Counted from the first letter of the stretch, positions 35,172-42,602 are shown. The stretch: 42,949 bases of DNA from Alphaproteobacteria bacterium (GCA_030430365.1 JAUIFP010000022.1:1-42949), one strand, 5' to 3'. The notes: generated by a model not told the origin, from the sequence alone. Program-made: numbers and translations.

Positions 35172-35828
35172 ATGCCATCAGTTATCTTTCCCGGTCCCGA
35201 AGGCCGCCTCGAAGGCCGCTTCCAGCCAGCCCCCCGCCCCCGTGCCCCGGTGGCGATGATCCTGCATCCGCACGCCCAGAGCGGCGGCACGATGAACGAC
35301 CGGATTGTGCAGCGATTGTACAAGACCTTCGTCGATCGCGGTTTTGCCACCTTGCGCTTCAATTTCCGCGGCGTGGGCCGCAGCCAGGGCAGCTTCGACA
35401 ATGGCGTGGGCGAATTGTCCGACGCGGCATCGGCGCTGGACTGGGTGCAGTCGATCCATCCCGAAGCGCAGGTCACCTGGATTGCAGGCGTCAGCTTCGG
35501 CGCGCTGATCGGCATGCAGCTGCTGATGCGGCGCCCGGAAATCCGCGGCTTCATCTCCGTGGCCCCGCCCGCCAACATGTACGATTTCAGCTTCCTGGCG
35601 CCCTGCCCCGCATCGGGCATCATCGTCCAGGGCGCGGCCGACACTGTAGTTCAGCCGCAGGCCGTTCAGAAGCTGGTCGACAAGCTGCGCACGCAAAAGC
35701 ACATCACGATCCATCATGACGAGATTCCGCGCGCCAATCACTTCTTCGAGAACGAGCTTGAGGAACTGATGCTGTCGGTCGACAATTATCTCGACTTCCG
35801 GCTCTCGCCCGACTGCCCGATCAAGTGA
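35172..35828 (+). CDS. Alpha/beta hydrolase
   Basis: A 218-residue hydrolase from ATG 35172 (MPSVIFPGPEGRLEGRFQPA); the frame is open upstream but overlaps the divergent desulfurase. The oxyanion and lid region is AMILHPHAQSGGTMNDRIV, followed by RGFATLRFNFRGVGRSQG, and the nucleophile elbow GVSFGA (GxSxG). The general acid Asp is probably in IVQGAADTVVQP and the His in RANHFFEN. In many alphaproteobacteria this short hydrolase (DUF-type CocE relative) lies beside Fe-S assembly genes, as it does here. The substrate is unknown. Confidence 0.88.
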   Translation: MPSVIFPGPEGRLEGRFQPAPRPRAPVAMILHPHAQSGGTMNDRIVQRLYKTFVDRGFATLRFNFRGVGRSQGSFDNGVGELSDAASALDWVQSIHPEAQVTWIAGVSFGALIGMQLLMRRPEIRGFISVAPPANMYDFSFLAPCPASGIIVQGAADTVVQPQAVQKLVDKLRTQKHITIHHDEIPRANHFFENELEELMLSVDNYLDFRLSPDCPIK

Positions 35829-35847
35829 GCCGCTCGGCCGCCTGATC

Positions 35848-36336
35848 TCACGTCGTCACGGGAAGTGCGCTTGCGCTCTTGTTCATTTCGATCGCAGTGT
35901 GTTTCATCTCCTCTTCGAGCATTTGCATGAAGGCGAGAGCAACATCGAGCTCGGCGTCGGAAATGCCGTCGAGGATGCTCGTCATGCGCGCAACGTGCTC
36001 CTTGTAAATTGCATCAACAAACTCAGCGGTTCCTGCCGTAAGCTCTAGCAACTGCCGACGCTTGTCTTCGGAAGAACGGTTTCGCGCGACCAATCCGCGT
36101 TCGATCAATTTCGCAACTACTGCGCTGATCGAGGCTTGCGTGATCCCAATCTCGCGCGCGAGGTCGGATGCAGTGAGAGGCCCCAAATGACGGATAAGCT
36201 GTAGGCAGTCCAGTTGCGTGACGTTGAGGCCTAGCAAGCGCGCTGCTGCCTGTTGAAACATGACCGTACGGGCACCGAATTGCTGAGCGATGCGCGAGTA
36301 TCGCTCGAAACGCGCGTGGACGACCTTCCTGGGCAC
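35848..36336 (-). CDS. MarR-family transcriptional regulator
   Basis: GTG 36336 is preferred since GAGGA lies about 9 bases before it; an upstream TTG at 36351 overlaps that site. The 162-residue protein has the winged-helix of MarR: VTQLDCLQLIRHLGPLTASD, LAREIGITQASISAVVAKLI (recognition helix), ERGLVARNRSSEDKRRQLLE (wing with DxRxxxxxLT pattern) and long C-terminal dimer helices. MarR dimers often repress a divergent gene and respond to phenolic ligands. The divergent SDR gene and an inverted repeat at 36352-36366 fit this picture. G+C is visibly lower than in the genes before. Confidence 0.9.
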   Translation of the reverse strand: MPRKVVHARFERYSRIAQQFGARTVMFQQAAARLLGLNVTQLDCLQLIRHLGPLTASDLAREIGITQASISAVVAKLIERGLVARNRSSEDKRRQLLELTAGTAEFVDAIYKEHVARMTSILDGISDAELDVALAFMQMLEEEMKHTAIEMNKSASALPVTT

Positions 36337-36351
36337 AAAACAGATCCTCAA

Positions 36352-36366
36352 TAGTTAGGTAAACTA
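36352..36366. promoter_or_regulatory. Candidate MarR operator (TAGTT-N5-AACTA)
   Basis: A perfect 5-base inverted repeat with a 5-base spacer (36352-36356 and 36362-36366) lies 16-30 bases upstream of the MarR GTG and 65 bases upstream of the divergent SDR start. A dimeric MarR protein binding there could control both genes. Confidence 0.5.
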
Positions 36367-36430
36367 AGTATCTTGTAGCGTGGCGCTTCGCGCCTCGCCA
36401 CCATAACGCGAAGCAGCAGGAGAATTTCCT

Positions 36431-37165
36431 ATCGCCTCTCATTCCAAAACAGCTCTTGTCACCGGCGCCGCGACTGGCATCGGGGCCGCCCTTTCCAAGG
36501 CTCTCGCAGAGGCAGGCCACCGGGTTTACGGTGCCGACCTTTCCTGGGATGACGAACCTGTGCCCGACATTGAAACCCTGCAGTGCGATGTCGCCGATGC
36601 CGACAGCGTCAACCACTGTGTCAGCCGGATCGAAGAGGAAGCCGGCGGCGTAGACATCCTGGTGAACAATGCGGCGATTGCCGGTTCGTTGGATCTAAAA
36701 CCTTTCGACGAGATCGCACCCGAAGACTTTGCCCGCGTCTTGCAAACGAATGTCCTCAGTCAGTTTCTGTGCAGTCGCGCGGTTATTGGGCACATGCGCA
36801 AATCGGGCTGGGGCCGCATCATCAACCTGACTTCCGGCACGGCGTTCATCGGCGTTCCCAACATGCTGCACTATATTGCCAGCAAGGGCGCCATTGTTTC
36901 ACTTACCCGGTCCCTAGCCACAGAGGTCGGCCAAGACGGCGTAACCGTGAACGCCCTCGCGCCCGGCCTGACGGTAACCGATGGGATCGAGAGCAACCAG
37001 GCGTTCTCGCAGCAGATGCGCGATGGAGTGGTCGCAATGCGGGCAATCCGCCGAGAGGAACGGCCGGATGACCTCACGGGGGCATGCATGTTCCTGGCTA
37101 GCGACGCCGCTGAGTTTTTTACTGGCCAGATCATGGTCGTCGACGGCGGCGCAACATTCCACTGA
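36431..37165 (+). CDS. Short-chain dehydrogenase/reductase with apparent ATC start codon
   Basis: A 244-residue classical SDR: TALVTGAATGIGAA, YGADLSWDDE, VDILVNNAAIAGS (NNAG-like), IINLTSGTAFIG (Ser), LHYIASKGAIVSL (YxxxK) and a terminal MVVDGGATFH. The frame has no ATG, GTG or TTG between an in-frame TAA at 36404 and the conserved glycine motif. ATC 36431 is preceded by AGGAGA with an 8-base gap and would yield MIASHSKTALVTG, the expected family length. The first ATG (36560) would delete the whole cofactor site. ATC initiation is rare but allowed; a damaged ATG is the alternative. The MarR gene is divergent and the ferredoxin-MBL gene follows 13 bases later. Confidence 0.85.
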   Translation: MASHSKTALVTGAATGIGAALSKALAEAGHRVYGADLSWDDEPVPDIETLQCDVADADSVNHCVSRIEEEAGGVDILVNNAAIAGSLDLKPFDEIAPEDFARVLQTNVLSQFLCSRAVIGHMRKSGWGRIINLTSGTAFIGVPNMLHYIASKGAIVSLTRSLATEVGQDGVTVNALAPGLTVTDGIESNQAFSQQMRDGVVAMRAIRREERPDDLTGACMFLASDAAEFFTGQIMVVDGGATFH

Positions 37166-37178
37166 GGGAAAGGCCATT

Positions 37179-38044
37179 ATGTCGAAGTCAGAGGGACCAA
37201 ATGACCGCAGGAAATCGGGCGCAACATGGACCGTAGCGAACCGATGCATCAATTGCTTGGCGTCCCGTTCTGTCGCCCCTGAACTGCTCATCGAAGCCAA
37301 AGGACAGTCGATCTTCGTCAGGCAACCTGAAACCGGGGACGAGATCGAGGCCGCCTGGAAGGCCGCCCAGCTTTGCCCCGTCGGCGCCGTCATACCACCA
37401 AATGATCTGCCTGAGCCGGGACCGTTGTTCCCCGAGGAAGTTGCCGGAGGTTTCTTCAGGATGGGCCACAACACGAAGGGTTCATATGGCGCTCACTCTT
37501 ATTTCGGACGTGCAGGCGACATCAACTTCCTCGTCGATGGGCCAAGATGGTCAACACGGCTTGTAAGCTGGATGGAGCATCGCGGCGGTCTGGATCATGT
37601 GCTTTTGACTCATCGCGACGACATCGGGGACAGTAAACGCTATGCCGAGCACTTCGGTGCCGACGTTTGGATCCATGAGGCAGAGTTGGATGCTGCACCC
37701 TTTGCCAATCGGATCATCTCCGATGACGATCTTTCCTCGCCCGATCCTGCGATCCAAATTGTGCCGGTACCAGGTCATACCCGCGGTAGCGTCATGTATC
37801 TGGTTGCCGGAGACACGCTGTTTACGGGTGACACGTTGGCATGGGATCACCACACCCAGCAGCTATGTGGATACCGTCGCTATTGCTGGTTCGACTGGAA
37901 CAAGCAGATCTCGTCAATCGCTGCCCTGCGTGGTTTTTAGGCTTTACACGAATATTTGCGGGCCACGGAGGAAGCGTGGAGTTGCCGGTGCACCAGATGC
38001 TTCGGCACATTGACGAATTGCTCGAACGCGCGAGCAACGCATGA
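37179..38044 (+). pseudogene. Ferredoxin-MBL fold metallo-hydrolase fusion, frameshifted at a T5 run
   Basis: ATG 37179, after GAGGGAAAGG, opens a frame to TAG at 37938-37940 (253 residues). The start has a ferredoxin-like segment (C23 INC26 LAS, later C66 in AQLCPVGAV), where relatives have C-x2-C-x2-C; the third Cys is Ser29 here. The MBL part has VLLTHRDDIGD (145-151), PGHTRGSVMYL (199-209) and FTGDTLAWD (215-223). A -1 shift at TTTTT (37934-37938), or one added T, rejoins frame 37939-38044 and supplies the missing end, FTRIFAGHGGSVELP..., with the last metal-binding His. So it is probably a recent one-base lesion or sequence error; programmed slippage at TTT-TAG is possible but less likely. 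Confidence 0.75.
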
Positions 38045-38114
38045 CGCCTCCAAGGATGGGCGTGCGGTAGTCGTACTGCAGCGAACAATGTCCGCAATGG
38101 GTCGTTAGCGGAAA

Positions 38115-38306
38115 CTACCAGGACACGCGCCAGAATCCGGCTTTGCTTGGTTCGATGGAACACATTCGAATGTCGTCCTGCCAAAGCTCGACCCTGGCCG
38201 GGTGATCTTGCGCTTCCAGCACATGGACCGCCATTCTTGCGTCAGAGACGCCCAACAGGCGGGTTGGCTGCCCTATGTTTTCATATTTCAGGCAACAATT
38301 TTGCAT
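38115..38306 (-). CDS. Small hypothetical protein (63 residues)
   Basis: ATG 38306 is preceded by GGAGAG with a good spacing. The product is MQNCCLKYENIGQPTRLLGV, then SDARMAVHVLEAQDHPARVE, LWQDDIRMCSIEPSKAGFWR and VSW. It has no membrane segment; the Trp/aromatic-rich C-terminus looks like a small beta domain. I do not recognise a family. Support comes mainly from the ribosome site and coding-like composition. It is convergent with the MBL gene and lies in an otherwise gene-poor stretch (38045-38579) with low coding density. Confidence 0.4.
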   Translation of the reverse strand: MQNCCLKYENIGQPTRLLGVSDARMAVHVLEAQDHPARVELWQDDIRMCSIEPSKAGFWRVSW

Positions 38307-38476
38307 AGGCTCTCTCCGCCATCAGAATAGCGCAATTCTGGCGCTTGCACATGACCGGCTGGTGAATTTTCTAGGAATTTCATTCGCTTCGCCCGAATAC
38401 TACCACCTTTCACCCGCATTGAAGCACAGGGGCAGCGCGCGTGCCCAAAAACGGACGCGGACATGCTTAGCGATGC

Positions 38477-38507
38477 AATGAATGTTTGCGTTCATTCCCA
38501 ATGAATG
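38477..38507. repeat. Repeated ATGAA boxes upstream of the NmrA-like gene
   Basis: AATGAATG occurs at 38477-38484 and again at 38500-38507 as direct repeats 23 bases apart, and TTCATT at 38491-38496 makes an inverted repeat with the first (arms AATGAA/TTCATT, 8-base spacer). The arrangement is operator-like and ends 73 bases before the NmrA start. The rest of 38307-38579 shows no gene that I can support. Confidence 0.45.
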
Positions 38508-38579
38508 GAATCCCGGAACGGCGCACGATCGCCGGCAGAGCCGATCGGCCCCGGGGACATTGGGATGGAGAGGTAAGGC

Positions 38580-39527
38580 TTGCCCGACAGAAGGATCATT
38601 GCCGTGCTGGGCGCAACCGGTTCGCAAGGCGGCAGCCTTTGCGATGCGATATTGGACGATCCGCAGGGCGCATTTGCCTGCCGCGCGATCACCCGCAATC
38701 CGGGGTCCGACAAGGCAAAAGAGCTGGCCCGGCGGGGCGCCGAAATCGTGGCCGGGGATCTGGACGACGAAGCCAGCCTGACCGCAGCCTTCGCCGGTGC
38801 GTATGGCGTTTACGGCGTGACGAATTATCCGGAATTCCTCTCCGTGGAGCGGGAGCAGCAGCAGGCCGTCAATATCGCCAGAGCGGCCAAATCCTCGAGC
38901 GCGGCCCATGTAATCTGGTCTACGCTGGACGACACCGACCAGTGGCTGCCCCTCAGCGATCCCAGAATGCCCACTCTGATGGGCGGATATAAATGCCCGC
39001 ATTCCGATGCCAAGGGGCAGATCGATCATGTCTTCACCGATCTGGGGGTGCCGACGACATTCCTGCTGACCTGCTTCTATTGGGACAATTTCTACACGAT
39101 CGGCTGGGGGCCGAAGAAATGCGAAGACGGAACCTATGCGCTGGATTTTCCGATCGGGAATGCCCGGATGCCGGGGATCGCCGTGGAGGATATCGGCAAA
39201 TGCGCACTGGCCATCTTCCGGCAGGGTGCGGACGCGATCGGCCGGCATATCGGCATATCGGGCGAACATCTGAGCGGCGCGGAGATGGCGGAAAAATGCA
39301 GCGCCGGGCTCGGCATCGATTGCCGCTTCGCCCCCGTTACGGCCGAAGCATACCGCAATTTGGGTTTCCCCGGCGCCGACGATCTGGGCAACATGTTCCA
39401 GATCTTCGAGGAATTCGAAGAGCAATACCGGGCATCGCGCAGCATGGAAACGACGCGCACGCTGGTGCCCGGCGCCCTGACATTCGACCAATGGCTCGCG
39501 AAATATCGGGAAAGGATTCCGCTGTGA
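38580..39527 (+). CDS. NmrA-family NAD(P)-binding protein
   Basis: TTG 38580 follows GGAGAGG by 6 bases. The 315-residue product begins (M)PDRRIIAVLGATGSQGGSLC, the Rossmann motif of NmrA-like atypical SDRs (GATGxQGG). Further segments are FACRAITRNPGSDKAKELAR, VAGDLDDEASLTAAFAGAYG and VYGVTNYPEF. No YxxxK active site is evident, as expected for NmrA/HSCARG-type redox sensors, which bind NADP and control partners instead of catalysing a reaction. Some relatives are however enzymes. The EthD gene follows 28 bases later, so the two form an operon. Confidence 0.88.
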   Translation: MPDRRIIAVLGATGSQGGSLCDAILDDPQGAFACRAITRNPGSDKAKELARRGAEIVAGDLDDEASLTAAFAGAYGVYGVTNYPEFLSVEREQQQAVNIARAAKSSSAAHVIWSTLDDTDQWLPLSDPRMPTLMGGYKCPHSDAKGQIDHVFTDLGVPTTFLLTCFYWDNFYTIGWGPKKCEDGTYALDFPIGNARMPGIAVEDIGKCALAIFRQGADAIGRHIGISGEHLSGAEMAEKCSAGLGIDCRFAPVTAEAYRNLGFPGADDLGNMFQIFEEFEEQYRASRSMETTRTLVPGALTFDQWLAKYRERIPL

Positions 39528-39555
39528 AATTCCGGCGCGGCAGAGGAGACGCAGA

Positions 39556-40227
39556 GTGATCAAGTGGATCAGGACCTTCAGCTTCACGGCCGGGGAGCCG
39601 CCGCAGGCATGCCACCGATATCTGGCCGGGCAACGCGCAGCGGAGGTTCTGCGCCTGGAAGGCCTGACGCATTACGTGCAGTCCATGCCCGCGCCTGAAG
39701 AGGCGGAGATCGGCAATGCGCCTTGTGACGGCTTTGAATCGCTGTGGTTCCCGGATGAGAGCACGGCGCGGCAAGCCCTCTCATCCCAGCGGATGAAGGC
39801 GATCACGCAAGGCGAAGGGGACTATCTCGATTCCGCCGCTTCACGCCAATTGCTGGCGCGCGAAGTGGTCATGCGGGACGATTCCGCGCAAGACGGTGCA
39901 CTCAAACTGGTGACTTTCAACTTCCGCAAGCCGGGCATGGCCGTGGCAGACTTCCAGGATTACTGGGAGAAGCGCCACGGAGAGCTCGTGCTGCGCAGTT
40001 TCGCTGCGCTGCGCCGCTATGTGCAGAACCACGCGCTGCCCGGCGCCTATGCAGGCGGGGCCGAACCCGATTTCGACGGGATGCTGGAAGCCTGGCTGGA
40101 GAGCATGGAGGCCCTGCAAGCGGGCGAAGGCACGGCGGAGCACGAGGCCCTGCGCGCGGACGAAGCCAATTTCCTGGACCAGGAACGGTTCCGCTTCATG
40201 TTCGTGCGCGAAACGACGTTCCTGTAG
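39556..40227 (+). CDS. EthD-domain protein (dimeric alpha-beta barrel)
   Basis: GTG 39556 follows GAGGAGAC. The 223-residue product shows two halves of ferredoxin-like alpha-beta barrel type: an N-terminal IKWIRTFSFTAGEPPQACHR with VQSMPAPEEAEI, and a clearer EthD unit from about residue 115 (ALKLVTFNFRKPGMAVADFQ, YWEKRHGELVLRSF, LRRYVQNH, FDGMLEAWLESMEAL, FVRETTF). EthD proteins assist oxidation of ethers or aromatic compounds, or bind small ligands. Being paired with an NmrA protein and near a cupin and SDR gene, a role in turnover of an aromatic or lactone-like metabolite is a reasonable inference, no more. Confidence 0.85.
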   Translation: MIKWIRTFSFTAGEPPQACHRYLAGQRAAEVLRLEGLTHYVQSMPAPEEAEIGNAPCDGFESLWFPDESTARQALSSQRMKAITQGEGDYLDSAASRQLLAREVVMRDDSAQDGALKLVTFNFRKPGMAVADFQDYWEKRHGELVLRSFAALRRYVQNHALPGAYAGGAEPDFDGMLEAWLESMEALQAGEGTAEHEALRADEANFLDQERFRFMFVRETTFL

Positions 40228-40251
40228 CGCCCTCCCCGAAACTCGCCGGGC

Positions 40252-41160
40252 CTATTCCGGCATCGGATATTCGTCCGCATTCATCACCCAGCCTTCCTTC
40301 TGCGAGAAGTCGAGGCGCGGCGGCGAAAAGATGTCCAGCAGGTGGCACGGCGGATCGGGCAGCGGGATCGAGGTGTGAACCACGCGGGAGGGGATCACCG
40401 TCATCGAAGGCGAAGAGCAATCGATGATCTTGTCTTCGCGCCAGATCGTCCGCTTGGGTACCCAGGGCCAGCGCAGATAGTGCCGGTAATCGCCCTGCAA
40501 GGTGAGCGAACACTGTTCGAAATCGTCATGCGAATGGGGTGACAATTTGTCCTGATCGCGCTCCACATGCACCACCGGGAACAGGTTGATCATCAGATTG
40601 GTGCAGCGATAGAGCCGCATGAAGCCGCCTGTGGGGTTCTGCGCATCCATCGGATAGAGACGCAGCTTGAAACCCTCGGGCGGATCCGGCCAGTTCTGCA
40701 TCGGCGGAATGTTGGGATGCGGCTCGGCATAGCTTTCCGCATTGTAGCACTTCTCGCACAGATCGGGCGCAAGTGCGCCGAACAGGCGGATGATCTGCCC
40801 GCCTTCCTTCACGGTGATCGTGCTGTCCCCCGGCGGAATAATCGCCAGCTTGTAGCTGACATCGCTGGCGCTGCCATTGGCCGTTTCGATATCGACGACC
40901 GTCTGCTCCTGCGGGAAGAAGGCCATGTACTCGTCGGGCTGGCCCTTGCGCTCCAGCACGGTGCCCGGCTCCGCCTCCGTATAGGACAGGACGAAGTTCT
41001 GACCGCGACCATACCAGGTCTTGAAGCCCGGGCCGCTTTCCTGCGGCGGGACTTGGTGGAATTCGATCAGTTCCTCGTCGGCGTAATCGACGGGCGGAGG
41101 CAGGTTCGCCGCTTCCGAACTCTTCTTCAAACTCGCTCTGGGATCGCTGGGGTCGTACAT
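40252..41160 (-). CDS. Cupin-fold protein of unknown function
   Basis: A 302-residue soluble protein. The best motif is DKLSPHSHDDFEQCSLTLQG, where H209, H211 and E215 look like the metal-binding HxH...E of a cupin, followed by VIPSRVVHTS with the last His. The N-terminal half (GQNFVLSYTEAEPGTVLERK, LAIIPPGDSTITVKEGGQII) looks like a second beta barrel, so a bicupin is likely. CEKC (135-138) is a possible extra metal site. I recall no named enzyme. It is convergent with the EthD gene, 24 bases away. ATG 41160 follows GAGGATATTT, and a TTGACA promoter lies about 46 bases upstream. Confidence 0.7.
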   Translation of the reverse strand: MYDPSDPRASLKKSSEAANLPPPVDYADEELIEFHQVPPQESGPGFKTWYGRGQNFVLSYTEAEPGTVLERKGQPDEYMAFFPQEQTVVDIETANGSASDVSYKLAIIPPGDSTITVKEGGQIIRLFGALAPDLCEKCYNAESYAEPHPNIPPMQNWPDPPEGFKLRLYPMDAQNPTGGFMRLYRCTNLMINLFPVVHVERDQDKLSPHSHDDFEQCSLTLQGDYRHYLRWPWVPKRTIWREDKIIDCSSPSMTVIPSRVVHTSIPLPDPPCHLLDIFSPPRLDFSQKEGWVMNADEYPMPE

Positions 41161-41182
41161 AAATATCCTCTTCTCTCACGTT

Positions 41183-41211
41183 AATAATGAGGATGCTAAG
41201 CTTTGTGTCAA
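41183..41211 (-). promoter_or_regulatory. Candidate sigma-70 promoter of the cupin gene
   Basis: On the minus strand TTGACA (41211-41206) is followed by 17 bases and ATTATT (41188-41183); TATTAA one or two bases on could serve instead as -10. The -35 is perfect and the distance to the ATG (about 22 bases) gives a leader of ordinary length. Confidence 0.45.
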
Positions 41212-41287
41212 TGAGCGGGATGAGCAGATCGCCGTTCTCATGCTGTCGGCCGCCGGCCCCGGACCGGCGGCGATCCACGCCCCGGAA

Positions 41288-41302
41288 TTAAACTCTTGTT
41301 AG
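41288..41302. promoter_or_regulatory. CtrA-like box upstream of pilZ gene (TTAA-N7-TTAG)
   Basis: TTAA at 41288-41291 and TTAG at 41299-41302 are separated by exactly 7 bases, one mismatch from the CtrA full site, 41 bases before the PilZ start. PilZ proteins and pili are common CtrA targets in alphaproteobacteria, which gives the site context. Two to three such matches are expected by chance in the window. Confidence 0.4.
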
Positions 41303-41342
41303 GGGCCGCGACCTAGCTTTCCTAAAAAAGGGGAGAACACCC

Positions 41343-41732
41343 ATGGTCGCAATCAAGAAACGGACACCCAAACGGTCCCGCGTGTTCCTGCACGGTCACC
41401 TTCAAGCCAAGGAAGGCCCGCAGGTCGTTCGCATACGGGATGTATCGGTCGATGGAGCACTGGTCGAAGCTCCCTCCCCTCCGCCAGTCGGCGAAGAGGT
41501 CCAGCTGATCTGCCACAATTCCAATATGCAGGGCCAGGTCGCGTGGATCGACGGCGAGCTGTTCGGCATGGAGTTCCGGACGCCCCTGGAGGAATCCACT
41601 CTCGCCGACGCGATGGGCAACCAGCTGAGAGTGACGGCGCCCAGAAGCTATCGGCATAACCGGATCTCGCCAGCCGAAGAACCGATTGCCACGAGCACGC
41701 GTATCGCTGCCTTCCGCAAGAGTGCCGACTGA
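41343..41732 (+). CDS. PilZ-domain protein, predicted c-di-GMP binder
   Basis: A 129-residue protein that is one PilZ domain with a tail. Both c-di-GMP contact motifs are intact: RxxxR as RTPKR (R7, R11) and D/NxSxxG as DVSVDG (D33-G38). The barrel continues with GEEVQLICHN, MQGQVAWIDGELFGMEFR. The C-terminal ~35 residues are basic and polar (VTAPRSYRHNRISPAEEP). It should act as a cytoplasmic receptor of cyclic di-GMP for motility, pili or polysaccharide output. ATG 41343 follows GGGGAGA by 8 bases. A CtrA-like box lies upstream. Confidence 0.9.
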   Translation: MVAIKKRTPKRSRVFLHGHLQAKEGPQVVRIRDVSVDGALVEAPSPPPVGEEVQLICHNSNMQGQVAWIDGELFGMEFRTPLEESTLADAMGNQLRVTAPRSYRHNRISPAEEPIATSTRIAAFRKSAD

Positions 41733-41859
41733 CCGATCCGCGCGTCTTTGAGGCAAAGCTTCTCCGCCAAGACCGGCCTAAACCGCCCGTTTCCCCTCCC
41801 ATTTCCCATGCATGACGAGTGCATGACGCACCCACTTGCCGTCCCCGCAGTCATGCTGT

Positions 41860-41873
41860 AATGTTATAACATT
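41860..41873. promoter_or_regulatory. 14-bp perfect palindrome upstream of the TonB-like gene
   Basis: AATGTTATAACATT is self-complementary and lies 67-80 bases before the TonB-like start. The core ATGTTATAACAT resembles Zur-type operators of proteobacteria as I remember them, which would link this TonB protein to zinc supply. This is an inference from pattern only. Confidence 0.55.
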
Positions 41874-41878
41874 AATGT

Positions 41879-41922
41879 GGCCGCCCGCGCCTACTCGACT
41901 ACCCCCTAAAACAAGGGCGGCC
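41879..41922 (+). repeat. Inverted repeat in the TonB-like leader
   Basis: GGCCGCCC (41879-41886) and GGGCGGCC (41915-41922) form an 8-bp stem with a 28-nt loop ending just ahead of the ribosome site AAAGGAGAG (41925-41933). The stem may shape the 5' leader but leaves the ribosome site free. Confidence 0.4.
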
Positions 41923-41939
41923 CGAAAGGAGAGTGTGCC

Positions 41940-42602
41940 ATGGCCTATGCAGATACCCACAGCGGCAGCACCCGCATCGCCTCCATCGCCACGGTAGGAG
42001 GGATACATGCAGCGATTGCCGCCTTGCTTGCCTATGGATTTGCAGTGGACATTGTGGAGATCGCGAAGGACGGACCGCTCAAATCCACCGTCTTCTCCGT
42101 AGAGAAACCCAAGGTGGTGCCGCCGCCGCCCCCGACCGATCAGCCGAACCAGACGGATAATTCCATTATTACCGCGCCCAGTTCACTGATCGAACTCGGC
42201 AATTCGCTGCCCACGGTTCCCCCGGCCGAGCTCGACCTTCCCAAGGTCGAAAAGCAGATCTACGTCACCTTGCCGGAGAAGCCCGGCCCCATCGGCCCGG
42301 CCTACGAAGCGACCGATCCGGTTCCGGCCAACGACACATCGCGCTGGGTCACCAATGCCGATTATCCAACGCGTGACCTCCGGCTGGGCCATGAAGGCAC
42401 CACGAAGTTTCGCGTGGTCGTGGGTACAGACGGAAAGATCAGGAGCTGCGAAGCGGTGACGTCCAGCGGGCATCAGGGGCTGGACAACGCCACCTGTGCC
42501 AAGATCGAACGCCGTGCGCGCTTCAAACCGGCAATCGATGGCAATGGCGACAAGATCGTCGGCACCTATACCAGCTCCGTGCGCTGGCAAATTCCCGATT
42601 GA
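41940..42602 (+). CDS. TonB-like energy transducer protein
   Basis: A 220-residue protein with one N-terminal membrane anchor (residues about 17-38, ATVGGIHAAIAALLAYGFAV), a proline-rich periplasmic spacer (KPKVVPPPPPTDQP) and a C-terminal TonB domain from about residue 130: DYPTRDLRLGHEGTTKFRVV, VGTDGKIRSCEAVTSSGHQG, LDNATCAKIERRARFKPA and the final TYTSSVRWQIP. This is the TonB-C fold with G-x-V..R..V..SSG..LD pattern. TonB carries proton-motive energy to outer-membrane receptors. The ATG at 41940 follows AAAGGAGAG. ExbB/ExbD are not in the window. A palindrome upstream may control it. Confidence 0.9.
   Translation: MAYADTHSGSTRIASIATVGGIHAAIAALLAYGFAVDIVEIAKDGPLKSTVFSVEKPKVVPPPPPTDQPNQTDNSIITAPSSLIELGNSLPTVPPAELDLPKVEKQIYVTLPEKPGPIGPAYEATDPVPANDTSRWVTNADYPTRDLRLGHEGTTKFRVVVGTDGKIRSCEAVTSSGHQGLDNATCAKIERRARFKPAIDGNGDKIVGTYTSSVRWQIPD

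Noticed and set aside
33926-35719. 597-codon open frame on the plus strand
   Set aside because: Antisense to the two cysteine desulfurases and out of frame with the alpha/beta hydrolase; no recognisable domain.
36560-37165. ATG start for the SDR
   Set aside because: It would remove the entire cofactor-binding glycine motif that is intact upstream in the same frame.
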